Assembly (NCBI GenBank): GCA_002313255.1
Contig: DCBA01000087.1
Coordinates: 3,618 to 19,797, forward strand
Length of the DNA: 16,180 nt
Source of the DNA: Gammaproteobacteria bacterium UBA1119
GTDB taxonomy: Bacteria; Pseudomonadota; Gammaproteobacteria; Pseudomonadales; Azotimanducaceae
Direction: 5' to 3'
In this document: positions 7,901-13,990 of the stretch, piece after piece
Layout of the letters: each line of letters begins with the position of its first letter
Position numbering within the stretch: position 1 is the first letter of the stretch
Translations under genes and position numbers: made by a program
The notes under the pieces: model-generated
What the model saw: the letters and a program-made list of their open reading frames with translations, nothing else
What the model was told of the DNA's origin: nothing
Databases searched by the model: none

Positions 7901-8734
7901 ACCCGGTAGGAACATCAAGACGTCACGCGGTCCCTTCGTTTTTTCAACCCGAATTTCCGCCAGACAGGCCTGCAATGTCTCTTCAAGACTTTCGCTGAAC
8001 GGCCGGTATCTAGTTTCCACTGGGTAGCCCCTGCCGCTCACGCTCACAATCGGCGCGTCGGAGAAATGGTGAGCGAAGGCATCAACATCGATGGTCGCAC
8101 TCGTTATCAACACTTTCAGATCGCTACGCCGCTCTACTAATCGCTTTAGGTACCCCAGCAAAAAATCGACATTTAGACTGCGTTCATGAGCTTCATCGAC
8201 GATGATCGCGTCGTACGCGTTAAGGTCACGATCGGATCGAATTTCGTTCAACAACAGCCCGTCGGTCATGACTTTAATTAAGGTGTTTTCGTTCCACTTA
8301 TCGTCGAAGCGAACGGCATAACCAACTTCGTTTCCTAAGGAAGTGGAAAGTTCAGCGGCAATGCGTTGCGCCACCGTCCTCGCGGCGAGACGTCTCGGCT
8401 GTGTATGACCGATCATGCCGCGTCTGCCTAGGCCTGCCGCTAGGCAAGTTTTGGGGAGCTGTGTGGTTTTACCCGACCCTGTCTCTCCTGCAACGATGAC
8501 CACAGGATGTGCACGGATCAGCTCAACAATCGAATCGCAATGTAAGCTTATCGGCAGTTCAGGAGGGTGAGAAACCGCCGGCACCAACGACCCGCGGCGG
8601 GCCAGTCGCTCAACGGATTCAGCCCAGCGAGTCTTTACACGGCCGCTAACCTTTCCATTGTTGACGGCCCGCGCAATATCCCGGGCATCTCGGGCCATAA
8701 CGGAATTGGGGTCGAATGCGCGGGCTTTGACCAT
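4901..8734 (-). CDS. hrpA: ATP-dependent RNA helicase HrpA (DEAH box)
   Basis: This 1277-aa protein matches the E. coli HrpA length of about 1300. All helicase motifs are present: Walker A GETGSGKT (83-90), DEAH (180-183), SAT (212-214), motif V ATNIAETSLT (326-335) and motif VI QRRGRCGR (374-381). An HA2/winged-helix region follows (about 430-520), and then the long C-terminal region specific to HrpA (DUF3418-type, roughly 690-1270). E. coli HrpA unwinds mRNA 3' to 5' and is linked to rescue of stalled or collided ribosomes and to fimbrial mRNA processing. The ATG at 8734 has GAGAGGA (8754-8748) upstream with a long 13-nt spacing; a second ATG 12 codons in lacks a better site. It is the last gene of the minus-strand run, 43 bp after the VWA gene, and may share its transcript. 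Confidence 0.97.
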   Translation of the reverse strand: MVKARAFDPNSVMARDARDIARAVNNGKVSGRVKTRWAESVERLARRGSLVPAVSHPPELPISLHCDSIVELIRAHPVVIVAGETGSGKTTQLPKTCLAAGLGRRGMIGHTQPRRLAARTVAQRIAAELSTSLGNEVGYAVRFDDKWNENTLIKVMTDGLLLNEIRSDRDLNAYDAIIVDEAHERSLNVDFLLGYLKRLVERRSDLKVLITSATIDVDAFAHHFSDAPIVSVSGRGYPVETRYRPFSESLEETLQACLAEIRVEKTKGPRDVLMFLPGERDIFDWSRWINRQFRDQYEVLPLYARLPPREQKRIFEPGRRQRVVLATNIAETSLTVPNIGYVIDLGEARVSRYSFRSKLQRLPIEPISQASADQRRGRCGRIAPGVCYRLYEESDYDGRPLYTDPEIGRTNLAAVVLQMRAFRLGDVGTFPFMDPPGPRAVNDAVRLLHELQALDNDKLTEKGNMMARLPVDPRLARMVIEANHCGSLTEVLIIVAALAVQDPRLRPLDRQAAADKAHERFMDEASDFLGFVNLWTWANALREDATRSGYRRALEQNFLSPNRMGEWRSLHRQLLLACRDLGLRSNKKAADYASVHRALLAGSLSFIGLKTEKGSYAGPRNLTFRVFPGSVLASKRPKWLVAAEITETQQTYARCNAQVEARWIEQAAPHLIRRTYGEPGWDEKRGEVIARERAVVYGVPVVENRRVSYSHIDPAICRQLFIRHALVAPSLQIDALFLDHNRELVSEIMELQAKGRRTDLLASDEAQRAFYEERLPLEAISVRSFEGWYRNVDSVQRDRLMMTRDDLLRIADFFPADDEFPGQIDIDGIAVNVRYRFAPGTDDDGVSIEVPLGLLAKIQQDALDWLVPGFFEEKCVELVKALPKRTRKQLAPVPDRVATVVPSLIRVDRYRRGRLLLAFAQILRDRFDIVIPVSEWNIDRLPPFLCMNVQVLDNKHGLIDQDRDVEALKSRLLARLEQRMDDGLRAKFEMKGLTTFPDIGLPESMVLDESGEQLSVYPVLVDRKESVDFRLDSDQKLQQRSNRQGLCRLALLGERQSVRYIRKEIDKETTLLLQYATLGTRDQLVDEVLRDTAWVAYFLGSDIPRSREAFEERLKDRRGQLVETYFELIVRVRAVVSRRFDTAREVDDLSSKTFARAHRDMEEQLLGLVPHDFLSTTPYDRLPDLIRYLDGMRYRIDHLQGKVGKDENNTEIIAGWQVRYARLKDVCGNEEVLVRLRFLLEEYRIVLFSQVVGAREKVSEKRLEREFEPLEMEAGLR

Positions 8735-8777
8735 GGCGCACGAGTATTCCTCTCGTTAGAAGATCGATACTGCTATG

Positions 8778-9947
8778 TTATTTGGACAGAAGATGCATGC
8801 CTTCTTCAAGGCCACGAATCGTCAGCGGGAACATGCGCCCTTCAACCAATTCTTGGGTCATCGCAACGGACGTTGAATACTCCCAAGTCTCTTGGGGCGT
8901 TGGATTAATCCATACGATCTTGTCGTACCAACCCTTAAAGCGTGACATCCAAATGGCACCCGCTTCTTCATTCCAGTGCTCGACGCTACCCCCTGCATGG
9001 GTAATTTCGTAGGGTGCCATCGTTGCATCTCCAACAAACACGACTTTGTAGTCACCCGCATATTTGTTGAGAATATCCCAGGTGGGAATTCGTTCACTCA
9101 TCCGTCGACGGTTGTCCTTCCACATGGACTCGTAAATAAAATTGTGAAAGTAATAACTTTCGAGGTGCTTAAACTCGGTCCGCGTCGCAGAAAAGAGCTC
9201 CTCACAGACTTTCACGTGGGCGTCCATCGAACCGCCGATGTCAAAAAATGTCAGTACTTTGATGGTATTACGCCGCTCCGGACGTAATTGAATATCCAAC
9301 ATGCCGCCGTTGTGGGCTGTCTTACGAATCGTTGTGTCGATATCGAGTTCATCCTCGCGACCGGTGCGAGCGAATTTTCTTAATCGACGCAACGCCATCT
9401 TGATATTTCGGGTACCCAGTTCCACCGAGTCGTCCAGGTTCTTGTACTGTCGTTCGTCCCAAGCCTTCTTCGCTTTCTTCTTCTTGCCTTTTCCAAGACC
9501 CCCGGGGCCTTTCCTCCCGTCGCGTTCTGCATCACCCTCTTCGCCATCTTTTCCGTCTTTGGCCTCTTCCTCCGCTTTCTTAGCCTCTTCTTCCTTTGCC
9601 TTCTGAAACGCCTCAATCAGCTTTTCAAGGCCGCCCAGCGATTCCAATTGTTTCAACTCTTCGGGCGTGAGGGATTTTTCAAATTCACGACGGAGCCATT
9701 CGTCGGGTATCAAGGACTCGAGCATTCCGTGTAGATCTTCAAGACCCTTGAAATACGCGCTAAATGCCCGATCGAACTTGTCGTAGTTCTTTTCGTCTTT
9801 TACGAGGCACGTCCGAGAAAGAAGGTAAAAGTCATCAATACTTGCGTAGACCACCCGAAACTCCATGGCCCGTAATAGATCCATGAGCTCCCGAATCGTT
9901 ACCGGAAGTTTGTATTTTCGAAGCGTCAGGAAAAAGTTGATCAGCAT
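8778..9947 (-). CDS. VWA-domain protein, MoxR partner (CoxE-like, COG3825 type)
   Basis: This 389-aa soluble protein lacks a signal peptide or membrane span. The N-terminal region (1-110) is helical. A low-complexity, highly charged linker follows (about 114-162: Lys/Glu/Ala, then Asp/Gly/Glu, then poly-Lys). The C-terminal half is a von Willebrand A domain. Its metal site reads D236-I-G-G-S240 rather than the canonical D-x-S-x-S, and VFVGDATM (303-310) supplies the later Asp; I believe DxGGS is normal for this subfamily. The family is found beside MoxR AAA+ ATPases, as here, and MoxR/VWA pairs are thought to act as chaperones that remodel or insert metal into a client. No client is identified in the window. 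It lies 35 bp after moxR and 43 bp before hrpA. The function is inferred from family and context. Confidence 0.9.
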   Translation of the reverse strand: MLINFFLTLRKYKLPVTIRELMDLLRAMEFRVVYASIDDFYLLSRTCLVKDEKNYDKFDRAFSAYFKGLEDLHGMLESLIPDEWLRREFEKSLTPEELKQLESLGGLEKLIEAFQKAKEEEAKKAEEEAKDGKDGEEGDAERDGRKGPGGLGKGKKKKAKKAWDERQYKNLDDSVELGTRNIKMALRRLRKFARTGREDELDIDTTIRKTAHNGGMLDIQLRPERRNTIKVLTFFDIGGSMDAHVKVCEELFSATRTEFKHLESYYFHNFIYESMWKDNRRRMSERIPTWDILNKYAGDYKVVFVGDATMAPYEITHAGGSVEHWNEEAGAIWMSRFKGWYDKIVWINPTPQETWEYSTSVAMTQELVEGRMFPLTIRGLEEGMHLLSK

Positions 9948-9982
9948 CGGTTCTTCAAACCCCTTTCAGCTTCAGCCTCTGG

Positions 9983-10831
9983 TTACCCACGACTATCACG
10001 TCGATTCATAAACGCCAACCGCTCTAACAGATGCACATCCTGTTCATTTTTTACCAACGCCCCGTATAGCGGCGGAATGGCTTTGCTCGGATCTCTATTG
10101 GTGAGAATTTCGTCGGGAATGTCATCGGCCATAAGCAGTTTTAGCCAATCGATCAGTTCAGACGTCGAGGGCTTTTTCTTGAGGCCAGGAACCTTCCGGA
10201 CATCAAAAAAGATATCCATCGCCTCTTTCACCAGGTCATGCTTGATCTCAGGAAAGTGCACCTCAACGATCTGCTGCATCGTCTCCCGATCCGGGAAATT
10301 AATGTAGTGGAAGAAACACCGCCTCAGAAAAGCGTCCGGTAACTCTTTCTCGTTGTTCGACGTGATGACGACGACGGGCCGAGTAATCGCAGTGATAGTT
10401 TCTTGCGTCTCGTATACATAGAACTCCATGCGATCCAGTTCCTGCAGCAGATCGTTTGGAAATTCGATGTCTGCTTTATCGATCTCATCGATGAGCAGTA
10501 CAACCTTTTCCTCCGAGGCAAAGGCGTCCCACATTTTTCCGCGCTTGATGTAGTTACGGATGTCCTGAACCCGGTCGTCGCCAAGCTGGGAATCTCGCAG
10601 TCGGCTGACGGCATCGTACTCGTACAGACCCTGGCTAGCTTTGGTCTGCGATTTGATATGCCATTGAATCAACGGCACTCCGAGAGTATTGGCAATCTCT
10701 TCAGCGAGCAAGGTCTTGCCTGTTCCCGGTTCACCCTTTACCAGTAACGGCCGTTCTAGTTTCACGGCAGCATCGACCGCCATGGAGAGCTCATCGGTTG
10801 AAATATAAGTATCTGTACTATCAAAGATCAT
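9983..10831 (-). CDS. MoxR-family AAA+ ATPase
   Basis: This 282-aa cytoplasmic ATPase has Walker A GEPGTGKT (33-40), Walker B VVLLIDEIDKA (110-120), sensor 1 TSNN (157-160) and an arginine-finger pair R170-R171 in AFLRRCFF. The short all-AAA+ architecture and the sequence KASQGLYEYDAVSRL (64-78) are typical of MoxR proteins. MoxR ATPases work with VWA proteins, and the next gene encodes one. The ATG at 10831 has GGGA about 7 nt upstream. The gene is separated by 92 bp from the membrane-protein gene upstream, and a weak promoter candidate lies in that gap, so it may form its own unit with the VWA gene and hrpA. It may fall in the MoxR subfamily typified by P. aeruginosa PA2707; this needs a tree. 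Confidence 0.93.
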   Translation of the reverse strand: MIFDSTDTYISTDELSMAVDAAVKLERPLLVKGEPGTGKTLLAEEIANTLGVPLIQWHIKSQTKASQGLYEYDAVSRLRDSQLGDDRVQDIRNYIKRGKMWDAFASEEKVVLLIDEIDKADIEFPNDLLQELDRMEFYVYETQETITAITRPVVVITSNNEKELPDAFLRRCFFHYINFPDRETMQQIVEVHFPEIKHDLVKEAMDIFFDVRKVPGLKKKPSTSELIDWLKLLMADDIPDEILTNRDPSKAIPPLYGALVKNEQDVHLLERLAFMNRRDSRG

Positions 10832-10880
10832 GCAGGGTCCCGAGACTTAACGTTGGTGGTTGAATGCTGAGGCAGCGCGT

Positions 10881-10909
10881 ACTTTATCCACGCACCTACG
10901 GCGACGCAA
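10881..10909 (-). promoter_or_regulatory. Weak promoter candidate before moxR
   Basis: On the minus strand TTGCGT (10909-10904), a 17-bp spacer and TAAAGT (10886-10881) fit a weak sigma70 promoter in the only sizeable gap of the long minus-strand run. Three of six and four of six bases match consensus. The gap otherwise shows nothing clear. Confidence 0.25.
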
Positions 10910-10923
10910 CCGACGGGAGCGCC

Positions 10924-11277
10924 TCACCCCTTCCACTTGATCGACTTTGACCGAACAAGGCGACTTGATCCGCCACCAATCTGCTTTCGTATATAGAGAC
11001 CGACAAAAACAACAAGGATGGCCAGCGTGGGAAAGAATAGAACTGTCGCTGGCACCGAAGCGTCGGCTCCTCGTTCTAAGAATAGGCGGAACAGGAGTGC
11101 AATGAACGCGGGCGCATATTCACCCCCATTCAACGCAAGAGGGGTTACTGCCCAAACGACTATAAGACTGGCCGTTAAGCCGGCGAACAACCCAAATCGA
11201 CGCAATGACCGCCACATGAGCCACGCGAGAACCCCGCCCGCCGACGCCAAAACAAACCACGCTACGACATACGACAT
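10924..11277 (-). CDS. Small three-helix membrane protein of unknown function
   Basis: This 117-aa protein has three predicted membrane segments: about residues 4-23 (YVVAWFVLASAGGVLAWLMW), 28-49 and 75-96. Arginine-rich connectors (WRSLRRF) and a basic C-terminal tail (SRLVRSKSIKWKG) suggest that the tail is cytoplasmic. I recognise no family and no catalytic motif. The ATG begins 4 nt after the ycgN stop, so the gene is most likely expressed with ycgN. The hydrophobic pattern and tight spacing argue that it is real. Its ribosome site is weak, and no function can be assigned. Confidence 0.75.
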   Translation of the reverse strand: MSYVVAWFVLASAGGVLAWLMWRSLRRFGLFAGLTASLIVVWAVTPLALNGGEYAPAFIALLFRLFLERGADASVPATVLFFPTLAILVVFVGLYIRKQIGGGSSRLVRSKSIKWKG

Positions 11278-11281
11278 CTAT

Positions 11282-11725
11282 TCAAACCCATTTCACGATT
11301 TGCCACGCAAGATCATCCGGATGTACGTTTTTCTCAGACACCACATTGCCGTACACGCTGACCCCTGACCGACGAATTTCGTCTCGATTCCCAGCAATGA
11401 GGGGATGCCACTCATAAAGGGGACGACCTTCATCCATTAACCGGTATGCACAAGTTTTGGGCAACCACGAGAAATCGCTAACCGAATCCGGGTCCAGCCG
11501 TACACAATCCTGAACCAGGTGGTGGCGCTCGGGATAACGACTGCAACGGCAGCTCTCCATTTCAAACAAGCGACAAACAACAGACGTTGTACCAACCGCG
11601 CCTGTCTCCGAATCTTCGAAGCGAATCAAACAACACTGACCGCAACCGTCACACAACGATTCCCATTCCGTTTGATTCAGCTCACTAAGTTTCTTGGTTT
11701 CCCAGAACGGCTTACGATTCGTCAC
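11282..11725 (-). CDS. ycgN: YcgN family cysteine-cluster protein
   Basis: This 147-aa soluble protein belongs to the YcgN/UPF0260 branch of the YkgJ-like family, whose members are suspected of binding zinc or iron-sulfur. Nine cysteines are present: C25, C28, C31 and C32 form the signature CDGCGQCC, with C51, C59, C61, C74 and C92 further on. FWETKKL and WLPKTCAYRL match the E. coli protein. I set the start at GTG 11725, not at the longer ATG (11854), whose extra 43 residues are just ycgL read in another frame. GAGGA stands 8 nt before the GTG, and the E. coli protein begins at the same distance from FW. It overlaps the 3' end of ycgL by 14 bp. The biochemical role is unknown. Confidence 0.93.
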   Translation of the reverse strand: MTNRKPFWETKKLSELNQTEWESLCDGCGQCCLIRFEDSETGAVGTTSVVCRLFEMESCRCSRYPERHHLVQDCVRLDPDSVSDFSWLPKTCAYRLMDEGRPLYEWHPLIAGNRDEIRRSGVSVYGNVVSEKNVHPDDLAWQIVKWV

Positions 11726-11978
11726 GGGAGCGGTCCTCGAGCGTTGGCGGAAGCTGCAGGTAGAAGCCTTGGCTCGCGATCGCCTCGAGCACCAGTTTGG
11801 CATCGGCACGCGCCAACGATCGATTCGCAGCAAGTTTAAAGCGCATGGCCTCAACCGGCCTCCCGAATCTTTTCAACAGATCCTCTGGCAACGACATCAG
11901 GTCGCGCGTCTCATCGACGTACAAATACATATCAACGACACGCTTGCTGCGGTACACCGCAACGTCACGAGCTGTCAT
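11712..11978 (-). CDS. ycgL: YcgL domain protein
   Basis: This 88-aa protein matches the YcgL family (UPF0745), a small alpha/beta fold confined largely to gammaproteobacteria. The family pattern is visible as VYRSKRVVDMYLYV (9-22 from the ATG), then LPEDLLKRFG and, near the end, GFYLQLPP. The ATG at 11978 shares one base with the rnd stop codon (TGATG); a TTG just before it is less likely. The end overlaps ycgN by 14 bp. Two studied members have been linked to division or cell morphology and to RNA turnover, but the function is not settled. Its place between the genes for RNase D and a cysteine-cluster protein is a recurring neighbourhood as I remember it. Confidence 0.93.
   Translation of the reverse strand: MTARDVAVYRSKRVVDMYLYVDETRDLMSLPEDLLKRFGRPVEAMRFKLAANRSLARADAKLVLEAIASQGFYLQLPPTLEDRSRDES
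11734..11738 (-). promoter_or_regulatory. Ribosome binding site that fixes the ycgN start
   Basis: GAGGA on the minus strand, inside the ycgL coding sequence, lies 8 nt before the GTG at 11725. It supports the short form of YcgN over the longer open frame. Confidence 0.65.
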
Positions 11979-13096
11979 CAACTAAGTTGTCCTGAAAGGA
12001 CTTGAAGAAAAGAATCACCAACCAGTTCGTCGCGCCACCCGTTAAACCAAATGGGCAACACGTGCTGCGCTTCGTAATGGCGCACGCACGCTTCTACATC
12101 GCGTTTGCGTGCTAGCAGCTCGACAGCCATTTCCAATCGATTTGCCGTTTCTGCAGCGATATCCCGCAGCATCCTGACAATTTTCCCCTGGTGTGAGGAA
12201 AACGGTCGGGGCAACGGTTCAGCTAATTGTGTTGCCGATCTCCCTTCATCGAACGCTTCGAGGACTGCATCACCGTGTTCTCGTGCGATTCCAGGCGGCA
12301 GGATTCCTTCAACAATACGCCAATTGATACGTTCACTCTTCGCGAGCTTCATCAAGTGAGTATCCCAGACCGTTTTTGAACGCGGCACGTCTCGGTCGCG
12401 CGCTTCAAGCTCCCGCCACGTAACGAGACTGCGCAAGACGCTGAGTTGTTTCGGGGAAAGGCGCCAAGCGCCTTTGAGCGTGCGGTAATAATCTTCTGGA
12501 GAAATGATCGGTTGCTCCAACATCCGCAACATCTCCTGCGCAAACCAAGCGTGCCGACCCTGTTGTTCAAGGCGTGACCGAATCATGTTCCACATTTCTG
12601 GAAGGTACAAAACGTCGTCGACTGCGTATTCAAGTTGCGCCGCGCTCAGCGGTCGCTTCAGCCAATTCGATCGGGTCGATTGCTTTGCTAACTCAACACC
12701 CAAATAACGCTCCACTAGACCTGCGTAACTCAGGCTGAATTCAGGCTTCAAGAATGCGTGCGCAAGTTGCGTATCCACGAGGCCCCGTGGACGGACGCCA
12801 AGGTGGTGTTGAAGGACTTCAAGGTCTTCGGAACAAGCATGCATGATCTTGGTGACCTTAGGATCAAGTAGCGTGTTTTGTAGGCCCGTATAGTCGAGCT
12901 GTGCCTGCGCATCGACGAGCGTTATTTGGGTTCCATGGGCCAGCTGATACAACGCCGGGATCGGGTAGAACGTGTTGACGCGTATGAATTCAGTATCAAT
13001 GCCAAGGACATCACAATCGGCGCAAAGTGCGTCATCAAACGCTGCTTGACTGTTAACCAGTTGTTCAGTCAATGCTGGTACGCCCGCGTAACGCAT
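11978..13096 (-). CDS. rnd: Ribonuclease D
   Basis: RNase D is a DEDD-family 3'-5' exonuclease that trims tRNA precursors and other small RNAs. With ATG 13096 it has 372 residues, close to E. coli (375). DEDDy residues are seen: D34 and E36 (DTEF), D91 ([10 protein letters not shown]), and Y157 and D161 (YAVDD). An HRDC domain follows (about 205-280, [17 protein letters not shown]), and the C-terminus has a second HRDC-like helical part. The open frame extends to 13174, but that extension lies wholly within recR and has no family match. A TTG at 13072 is another possible start. From the chosen ATG the gene overlaps recR by 32 bp in another frame, so its translation is probably coupled to recR. 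Confidence 0.95.
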   Translation of the reverse strand: MRYAGVPALTEQLVNSQAAFDDALCADCDVLGIDTEFIRVNTFYPIPALYQLAHGTQITLVDAQAQLDYTGLQNTLLDPKVTKIMHACSEDLEVLQHHLGVRPRGLVDTQLAHAFLKPEFSLSYAGLVERYLGVELAKQSTRSNWLKRPLSAAQLEYAVDDVLYLPEMWNMIRSRLEQQGRHAWFAQEMLRMLEQPIISPEDYYRTLKGAWRLSPKQLSVLRSLVTWRELEARDRDVPRSKTVWDTHLMKLAKSERINWRIVEGILPPGIAREHGDAVLEAFDEGRSATQLAEPLPRPFSSHQGKIVRMLRDIAAETANRLEMAVELLARKRDVEACVRHYEAQHVLPIWFNGWRDELVGDSFLQVLSGQLS

Positions 13097-13667
13097 GCGT
13101 GATCGTTCCGCCGTCGACGTATTCGAGTTCTCCTCCGACTGGCACACCGTGCGCAATACGGGTAACCGATACACCCGTGCCGGCGAGGGCTTCGCTAATG
13201 TAATGCGCGGTGGCTTCTCCCTCGACCGTTGGGTTCGTCGCCAGGATTACTTCTCGCATTTCGGTTTGCACCACGTGCTCTCGGAGCCGGTCAAGCCCAA
13301 GGTCGGCCGGACCGACCCCATCGATCGGCGACAAACGTCCATGCAAGACGAAGTACTTACCGTCGTAACTGGCCGTCGACTCAATCGCTACCACATCGGA
13401 TGGAGATTCAACGACGCAAAGCAGAGCGGCATCGCGTTTCACGTTGCTGCATATGCTGCAGGACTCGGTTTCCGACAAGTTTCGACATACGCGACACTGA
13501 CCAACATTTCGAACCGCGTCGACGATCGCACCGGCCAAGGACCCAGCGCCCTCGCGATTACGTTGCAATAGATGAAACGCCATGCGTGTCGCCGATTTGA
13601 TGCCGATTCCGGGAAGCACCTGCAACGCGTCGATCAGTCGATCGATCAGTGGGCTTATTCGACTCAA
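13065..13667 (-). CDS. recR: Recombination mediator protein RecR
   Basis: This 200-aa protein (E. coli 201) works with RecF and RecO to load RecA onto SSB-coated gaps. Domains run in order: a helix-hairpin-helix [17 protein letters not shown] (18-34), a C4 zinc finger (C58, C61, C70, C73), a Toprim domain opening with CVVESPSD (84-91, with E87 and D91), and the C-terminal [16 protein letters not shown]. The start is TTG at 13667, overlapping the ybaB stop in the sequence TTGA. No ATG or GTG nearby gives a full-length product, and the N-terminus aligns with the family. This suggests translation coupled to ybaB. The end overlaps rnd by 32 bp. Confidence 0.97.
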   Translation of the reverse strand: MSRISPLIDRLIDALQVLPGIGIKSATRMAFHLLQRNREGAGSLAGAIVDAVRNVGQCRVCRNLSETESCSICSNVKRDAALLCVVESPSDVVAIESTASYDGKYFVLHGRLSPIDGVGPADLGLDRLREHVVQTEMREVILATNPTVEGEATAHYISEALAGTGVSVTRIAHGVPVGGELEYVDGGTITHALRGRTSID

Positions 13668-13984
13668 AACGGTAGCTTGACGCCCGGAGGAAGTCCAAGG
13701 CCCTGCGCCATTTCCGACATTTTTTGTTTTTGGGTAGCCTCAACACGCCGAACCGCGTCGTTGATCGCAGCAGCGATCAGATCCTCTAACATATCGCGAT
13801 CTTCGGCTAGAAGACTCGGGTCGATTTCCACGGAATGAGCCTGATAGCGTCCGGATAGAACCACCTTCACCATGCCGCCACCGCTCTCACCAGTGATTTC
13901 CAGTTCTCCCATCTTGTCTTGGGCTTCTTGCATACGCGACTGCATTTCCTGCGCCTGTTTCATGAGATCTTGCATGTTTTTCAT
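13664..13984 (-). CDS. ybaB: Nucleoid-associated protein YbaB/EbfC
   Basis: This 106-aa protein (E. coli 109) is a dimeric DNA-binding nucleoid protein with a tweezer-like shape. The N-terminal Gln/Met-rich amphipathic helix ([16 protein letters not shown], 4-19) and the middle segment [10 protein letters not shown] (38-47) are family hallmarks. The C-terminus ends [12 protein letters not shown], as in relatives. The ATG starts 6 bp after the dnaX stop, and the end overlaps recR by 4 bp. The order dnaX-ybaB-recR is one of the most conserved gene strings in bacteria and supports the call. Confidence 0.97.
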   Translation of the reverse strand: MKNMQDLMKQAQEMQSRMQEAQDKMGELEITGESGGGMVKVVLSGRYQAHSVEIDPSLLAEDRDMLEDLIAAAINDAVRRVEATQKQKMSEMAQGLGLPPGVKLPF

Positions 13985-13990
13985 AGCTCT

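Noticed and set aside
11726..11854. 43-residue N-terminal extension of YcgN
   Set aside because: It is ycgL read in another frame; the GTG at 11725 has a well-placed GAGGA and matches the family start.
13097..13174. 26-residue N-terminal extension of RNase D
   Set aside because: The bases are recR coding sequence in another frame, and RNase D relatives start close to ATG 13096.
13095..13571. 158-codon plus-strand open frame opposite recR and rnd
   Set aside because: It is fully antisense to well-identified genes, has no recognisable motif and an Arg-rich, shadow-like composition.
13628..13651. Tandem CTGATCGA-type repeat
   Set aside because: It encodes the conserved amphipathic N-terminal helix of RecR (LIDRLIDAL); protein-level repetition explains it.
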